The notes beneath the pieces are model-generated. The model was given only the letters and a program-made list of their open reading frames with translations, ran no database searches and had not been told where the DNA came from. A stretch of 64,000 nucleotides of DNA, taken from contig NW_006920415.1 in assembly GCF_000344685.1 (NCBI RefSeq), positions 1,736,616-1,800,615 of the forward strand, given 5' to 3'. Below are positions 58,452-64,000 of this stretch, piece by piece. The stretch comes from Gloeophyllum trabeum ATCC 11539. Its lineage: Eukaryota > Basidiomycota > Agaricomycetes > Gloeophyllales > Gloeophyllaceae. A program made the translations under genes and the position numbers. The first letter of the stretch is position 1. The number at the start of each line of letters is the position of its first letter.

Positions 58452-59413
58452 CGGAGTAAGGACCTTCACTCACCGTGCACGTCAACCAAGGTGGCTTTTG
58501 AAGTCCGCAAGGGCATTCTCCGCCCAAGAAATACCATGTTGATAAGCACAGAGAATAACTTTGGCTCCAAACGTAAGCACATTCAGGTTCTGAGGCAATA
58601 GTCACCCCTACAACCGACGCACCTAAGGCCCGGAGCATGGGTGTGACGAGGGGGAGAAGTTGGAGACAGCGCCCCCGCGTCGGCCGGTTCATGTCTTCAC
58701 CGTGAAGGGAGGGATATCGTCGATCGTACACGAAGTACTCACGGTGGGGTACTTACTGACCGTCAGCCTCGCTCTTCCTCTCCCCTGCCATCTTGCTGCC
58801 ATCCAATCCACTTGTCATTTGAGCAGCAGACTCGGAAAGTGGTAAAAGGCGTCAATTCAACGATTATGTAAACCGCAACCTTGCGATATCCTTCGATGCT
58901 GAACGTCCTCCGCTTCCAGTGTTCTCCTTAGGGAACCGAGTGAGCACACGTCCAATGAATCCCGCGATATCCAGGAGACTTGTTATCGGAATAGTTGGAT
59001 GACGCATGTAGGACCAACTTCATGTCAGCATGATACCATACGGACGAGAGTAATATCCGACTGGATCGATAGCTCGGCGATTGAAAGAACGACTTCGCGC
59101 AAGGTACCTGGGAGCTCTCAGCCATGGCTTGTAGGTTTCCCCGAATCTACCAAAGGAACCAAAATCATCCGTAGCTTGCAGAAGAGCCGACACTGAGCGC
59201 AGAAGGGTTTGCATGTCTTCCCTGTCGTACTCGTTAGTAAGCAATGTCACAGTGGAGGGGTTACATACAAAACATGCAGACTCAGATCCCCTTGGTCGCC
59301 CCTCATTTGCCACTTCCTGTCATATCTTTCACGTCATACGGCGGGGTTATGAGAAAAGATACGAATAATATTAGGTGCTTTAGACCATCTAATTACAGGC
59401 ACTCTAATATTGC
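58452..59413. other. Intergenic, no gene recognised
   Basis: About 960 bp. Short frames only. Confidence 0.4.
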
Positions 59414-60896
59414 TCAAAGACCCAATTCATCAGGATAGGGGAGGGCGTCCACATGTCCTACCGCAACGTACGTGGGCTTCGCCTTGACGAGAGCAGAAGC
59501 CGCCTGCAACGTCGTGTGAGATGAGGAATGGTGAAACCAATGCTGACGGCGTACCTTTGAGAAAGCGGCCGAGTCGATCTTGTCCAGCGACGAGATTAAG
59601 CTGTCCGCCGATGCCTCCGATCCAGCGAGTACCTGGGAGAGCGTGAGCGGGGTCTAGGAAACCACCATCATACATACCTTGGAACCGAGGACAGAGAAGA
59701 TGCTGTCCCGACGGTCAGTAGCGCTCGCGGCCTGGAACTTGGCCTTTGCCACCGCCTTCTTCAGCTCCTCAGCCTTGAGCCCCGACCCGGTCGCCTCCTT
59801 CAGCGCCTTCACAGCGGTCTGCCCGGCCTGCTTCACCGCCTCGGCCGTCGGACCCTGGACGAGGATACCGAACAGCGCCGCGTCCGAGTATGGGAGGTAC
59901 ACCGACTGCACCGTCGTGCCCGAAGGCAAGCCGGCCGCGGCCGGCGACGTGCTCTGCGCCCACTTCACCGACGGCTCCGCGGAGAGGTGCGCGGACAGCG
60001 CGGCGAGCTCTGCCGAGGGCGTCGTCGTGCCGTAACCGATGAAAACGGTCTGCTTGCCCGTCGCGAGCTCGACGCGCGTCTCCCCGCCGTGATAAGCGGA
60101 TGGCGAAGCCTTGAAGCCGCTGCCCGAGAGCTGTGCGCCGCCGAGATGCTTTTGCACGAGGCTCGACAGAGCGGACTGGTCGATGCCCGTGCCGAGGAAC
60201 GCGATGCCGTCCTTGCTGAACGCGGTCGAGGCGAACGACCGCACGTCCTCGCTCGTCAGGTGGCTGTGGGGAGGCGCGAACAGAGAGTACCCGAGGCCGG
60301 AGCGGAAGGCGAGGGTGTGTGCGAGCTCCAGGGCACGGGTCGCGGGGTCCTGCTGAGCAAGGGTGCTCTCGGACTCTGTGACGGGGAGGACGAGCTCTGC
60401 CATTTCATGGCGAGTGAGTTTGGCGGAAGTGACGAAGGAGGAGAGAAGGTCAACGAAGTACTCTCTGCCAGAACGCTTATAAGAGAGTTTCGTAGATAGA
60501 AAGTGTAATGACATACTCATCTCCTCGCAAGAACTCGGCCGTCAACGCAAGGTACTCCCGCGAAAGGCTTGAGGACAAGATACCGCCATACAACTCCGCT
60601 TCACGAATCGTCCCCAAAGCCGACCGTTTTGCCGTGCTCTGCATCACCCGTCAGTTCCCCAGTCTACCCCCAATTCTACAGACGATATCCACCTTGAATG
60701 CAAAGTTTTTCAGGGCATGCGCGACGCCCGGTGTCGTCTGGTACCTGCTTCCGGCCTTGACGAGGACCGTCACAGCAGACGTAGGCTGGCCATAGTCAAC
60801 CGCAGCGACCTTGACCCCAGCCGAATCGACCACCGTCGCAAACGACCGCGCTAGCCGCGCTGCAGTACGCGTCGCCGTCGTCCTCGCTGCCAGCAT
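59414..60896 (-). CDS. QCR2: Mitochondrial cytochrome bc1 complex core subunit 2, 426 aa
   Basis: Five exons: 60693-60896, 60517-60638, 59678-60464, 59555-59632, 59414-59503; CDS 1281 nt. The start at 60896 gives a typical mitochondrial presequence rich in Arg, Ala and Ser (MLAARTTATRTAARLARSFA). The M16-peptidase fold is evident: VLVKAGSRYQTTPGVAHALK, then NFAFKSTAKRS, REAELYGGILSSSLSREYLA, and HTLAFRSGLGYSLFAP. The zinc motif HxxEH of active M16 peptidases is not present where expected, as is normal for core 2. The C-terminus reads KAKPTYVAVGHVDALPYPDE. It is a structural core protein of respiratory complex III in the inner mitochondrial membrane. The ATG at 60896 is preferred because no in-frame upstream ATG gives a presequence. 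Confidence 0.92.
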
Positions 60897-61229
60897 CGAG
60901 TGCAATGTTCAATGTCGAAGGATGAGGGGATATTTTGGTCGGAATGTCGTCGTAGTATTGCCTTTTTGGGACCCGGACTTCTCCGAGTATTCCAGCCATA
61001 ATGTTTCATAATACTGCCACAAATACATATCGCGCGAAAAACCCTAGGCCTGCTTCGAGTACTTACGAACTGAAGTCTCGAACATTAGTAGAGAGTAGAC
61101 CTACGTCGCGTGTTTCAGTAGCGGCGAGAGAACCGTACGGTCCGTACGATGTTGATCTCATATGAGTTTACACAAACAACTGTAACATACGCATTGTCCG
61201 CGGTAAAGGACACTCAATGGGGAGCCTAT
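60897..61229. other. Intergenic, promoter of QCR2
   Basis: 333 bp between the methyltransferase stop and the QCR2 start. No motif recognised. Confidence 0.4.
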
Positions 61230-62602
61230 TTACCTCTTGCGAGCGTAGACAACTTGATAGCACATAATCAGTCCCCTCACATGCTCCAACTCATGAGTAT
61301 ACCCAGCAATCATCCTGCGAATCTCGGGCGGCGATCTCAAGCCCGACCTCTCCAGCAGCGGCCTCACAGCGTGCGCGAACCCGACAAATATTTTCCTGGC
61401 TTTCTTGCCTAGGCGCCTCTGGCCTGGGCTAGGGTGCCACTCGCCAATAGGCAGCCGGTAGGTATTGCTGTAAATATCGTAGAATTGTTCGGTCTGTCGG
61501 AGCCAAATCGGTATCGTGCGTGCGAGGTCGACGCAGATACCGCGCAGCGCCAGTGCACGCGCAGTCAGCTCGATGAACTCGCAGGTCCTCGGGCAGCGAA
61601 TCCACGGATCACTCCCGTCCTGGATCGCGGGACGATTGATGAATTCGCCGGATATGAAGAGACCTCCGGGCCGCAAAATACGAGCGACCTCCAATATCAT
61701 CTTGTAATAATCTTGGAAGCGGAGCTGCAAGGGGACAATTCTGCGTAAGCGTCGGATGAGCTACATGGAGGTACGACAACGCACGCTGAAGGCCGTGCAT
61801 CTGGCGTGTACAAGGTCAAAGTCATTGTCCCTGTAGCGCAAGCGCTGACTGACATCCTGGATCTCGAATTGAACATTGCTGTCGGGATGTCTAGTTTGAA
61901 TCGGAACTGTATGGAGACAATTAGTGAACAAAGTAGGTGGAGTTGGACAGCCCATACCGATATCGACGCCAATGAACTTGACGCGCTTATATTTGTCTGC
62001 CATTTCCTGCACCCTGCGCCAAATGAATGAATCCCTTATACGTGCACAGAACACGGTGCCATACCATATACCTATGCCCGTGCATAGGTCAAGGGCGCGG
62101 CGGGTTCCAGAGGCAAATACCTCGTCGACCAAGTCTGTCGCTGGGCAGTTGGCCCCAACGAGATACTTCAAGACCTCGTGTTGGCGTTTCAGCCTCTGCG
62201 ACAGTCATGCCAGATCAGTTTAGATCACAAAGGCTTAGCTCGTCGAGAAGGACAGGGCTCAGGATAAATCGCTGGCCCAACCTGAACAAAGCAGCAGACG
62301 ACGGGGAAACTCACCCGCTGTTCCTCGCCATCCGCCGGCAATGGATAAGGCAGACTACCATGAGAATGGAAGAATTGAGAATGAAAAAGACGCCCGTCGA
62401 TTGTTGGACCGAAATAGTTCTGGAAGTCGTGATCCTCCAGCTCTACCAAGTCCTGCGACACATTCGACTGCGCGTCTTCGTCAGACTCTGGGCTGTCTCT
62501 GCCCGATGGGCGTCGCGTGTCAGGCGGGCCCGCCTGCTCCTCCGACTCAGAAGCGTCGTCCATACGTGCGTGAGTGATGTTGTTGATCAGCCTAAACGAC
62601 AT
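61230..62602 (-). CDS. SAM-dependent methyltransferase, 363 aa
   Basis: Five exons: 62315-62602, 62065-62195, 61958-62013, 61785-61906, 61230-61724; CDS 1092 nt. After an acidic, disordered N-terminus, motif I reads ALDLCTGIGIW (about residues 121-140), followed by VKFIGVDIVPIQ, then QFEIQDVSQRLRYRDNDFDL with VHAR, and RILRPGGLFISGEF (motif post-II). This order is that of class I methyltransferases of the large fungal group that includes LaeA/UMTA-like proteins. Motif I has Cys where the first Gly of the loop is usual. Substrate unknown; no secondary-metabolite core gene lies in the window. Intron 1 is longer than the others (119 nt). Start chosen at the ATG giving MSFRLINNITHARMDD. Confidence 0.88.
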
Positions 62603-63681
62603 GGTCAGACTTCCTTGTTCTTCAGCCAGGATCAAGTGTCGGGCATACAGGTGCGGGGCGACTGATGATAGTTGATACGATAGCACGCAGCTCTAGCGAC
62701 GAAAAGAACACCGCAAAGAGCCAGCCGACGGAGTTTCTTGTACTCCGCGGCTGTCTTCTAGAGACGCAGCGGGCGGACCACAGATCTGAGTTAGTATAGG
62801 AAGGGGATGGGCTCGAGGAGCCCGAATGGCGCATCCCATCGTGACCCCCTCCCCCCACTGTCTCCGCCATAGAAATTCGATTGATGGGTTCTCCGGGGAG
62901 CCGTGGGCGTCGCGCTAGCTGCTTGGCGTCGGCCACAGAGAAGTACACTAGCTGCAGAACATAAGACCAAAAGCGGGATAAATCCAGCTGAGAAAGCGCA
63001 AGCCGTGGAGAATGCTGATGCCATATGTGCTCTCTGCAAAGAATGGCAGGAGTCTAGACGCTCGACAGTCGTCGTGTTCTGTGCTATTTGGGGGAAAGCA
63101 GTGATCCATATGTGGGAAGACTTTGATGTGTTTCGTAATTGTCCAAGTATGTTGCGACCGCCGCGCAGCACCTAAGTTACGCCACCATCTCTATTGCGGA
63201 ATAACATCTCTGACATGCGACGACGCTGTATGTCGCGGTTCAAAATCGCAAAAATTCGCTGGCAAGCAGAGAATTCAGCTGACTCACTTGCGACCGGATA
63301 TCTATATCATTCCAAGAACTCCTCTGTCAGTTATGCGCTAGTGTTGTGCCAACCGCTCCCGTTCTCCGTGTCGGACGCGTGGACGATAAAATCCCACTAA
63401 CCCGATGGACTGCCTGTCATCCTCAAAATTTTCAATGAAAGTACCGGCTGTTACTTTGCTGTTACTCCCTTCATACGGAGAGCCCATGGCTTCACGACAC
63501 AAACACTTGAAGCAGTGCGCGGCCCAAGTGGATGGTGGCAATATGTGTGTTTGGATGTTGGTCCATGTAGGTCCTGGACCTAGCACGTGACTGCGTCCGG
63601 TACCGTGGCGCAGATTTGACTAAGTCCGACCAGTCACTCACTTCCTCCTAGTACCGTGGCTAACACATCATATATACGAGC
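62603..63681. other. Intergenic, no gene recognised
   Basis: About 1.1 kb. Short frames on both strands, none supported. Confidence 0.4.
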
Positions 63682-63822
63682 ATGGAACGCGATTTGGAAG
63701 AGTTTTGGCGGCAGCAGGACGCTATCTTTAATATGCCCGATGAAACTGTGGAAGAATATCTGGAACGAACATCTACAAGGTACGTGTGGCGCCGAGCCAC
63801 CAGCAGTGCAGAGGCCGAGTGA
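63682..63822 (+). CDS. Possible 5' exon of a gene continuing past the window, or a 46-aa ORF
   Basis: The frame starts MERDLEEFWRQQDAIFNMPD and continues ETVEEYLERTSTR, then meets a good donor (gtacgt) at about 63779. If spliced there, the gene would continue beyond 63.85 kb; if not, it stops at 63822. The composition looks coding, but no family is recognised and the next exon could not be identified with confidence. Confidence 0.35.
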   Translation: MERDLEEFWRQQDAIFNMPDETVEEYLERTSTRYVWRRATSSAEAE

Positions 63823-64000
63823 GCCTGACTCTGAAGGCGACACCACCGACTAGTGCGAAACAACATATCTTTCAACTTCTGCCCTCTAAAGTCCGTGAAC
63901 CGTCGGCGGAGATATCCTCAAAGACTTCGCCTCGGGAGCAGACTGGTCGTTCCGGAGACAACCCCCCTGAAAGGAGCCAACGTCATGATATATCCCAGAA

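Noticed and set aside
1..64000. tRNA, rRNA and CRISPR arrays
   Set aside because: Looked for T-loop motifs and regularly spaced identical repeats; nothing convincing. The 20-bp TGAGTCA array has no spacer structure like CRISPR.

Overview
The window is nuclear DNA of a filamentous basidiomycete, most likely an Agaricomycete such as a polypore. Genes are split by many introns of about 50-60 nt with GT..CTNAC..AG signals. Several families are typical of that group: a DUF6534-type seven-pass membrane protein, GH79 beta-glucuronidase, a two-finger GATA factor, CHZ1 and NST1. There are no bacterial features, CRISPR arrays or recognisable tRNA/rRNA genes. Exon coordinates were worked out by hand from splice signals and reading-frame continuity. 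Most multi-exon models close exactly in frame, but none has transcript support.

Layout. 1-5.1 kb is repeat-rich: a 20-bp-period TGAGTCA array, a broken minus-strand ORF, a 5'-truncated Ty1/copia element with its 3' LTR, and two small TIR elements. 5.5-6.6 kb is an NmrA/isoflavone-reductase-like gene (minus), with a decayed copy of its last exon at 7.2 kb. 8.4-9.7 kb is copy 1 of an unrecognised gene whose paralog (copy 2) lies inverted at 56.9-58.2 kb. The two share a promoter built of inverted repeats. 9.7-13.1 kb is mostly empty. 13.1-15.3 kb has a degenerate tandem repeat followed by an orphan gene. 16.0-19.0 kb is a GH79 gene (minus) and 21.7-24.4 kb a dual GATA-finger regulator (minus). 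24.4-28.1 kb has no gene I can support. 28.2-30.6 kb is an MFS sugar transporter (minus). 32.2-33.5 kb holds a 630-N assembly gap between identical 170-bp repeats and a foldback element.

34.2-36.2 kb is the DUF6534 membrane protein, split into 18-19 exons. It is followed by CHZ1 (36.8-37.4 kb), a peroxisomal acyl-CoA oxidase ending in SKL (37.6-40.3 kb, minus), a phosphopantetheinyl-transferase-like gene lacking the usual acidic metal ligands (41.3-42.4 kb) and a secreted glycoside-hydrolase-like gene (43.4-45.4 kb). Next come a TIR element (45.7-46.7 kb), NST1 (47.1-51.4 kb), a NEO1-type P4-ATPase (51.5-55.8 kb, minus), paralog copy 2, QCR2 (59.4-60.9 kb, minus), a SAM methyltransferase (61.2-62.6 kb, minus) and the possible start of another gene at 63.7 kb.

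The genes do not form one pathway. Housekeeping genes (CHZ1, ACOX, NST1, NEO1, QCR2) lie among lifestyle genes (GH79, GH-like, sugar transporter, DUF6534) and mobile-element debris. The most unusual signals are the paralog pair with conserved, partly covarying promoter dyads, the concentration of micro-exons (6-26 nt) in several genes, the PPTase-like protein without its metal ligands, and the 20-bp-periodic TGAGTCA array.
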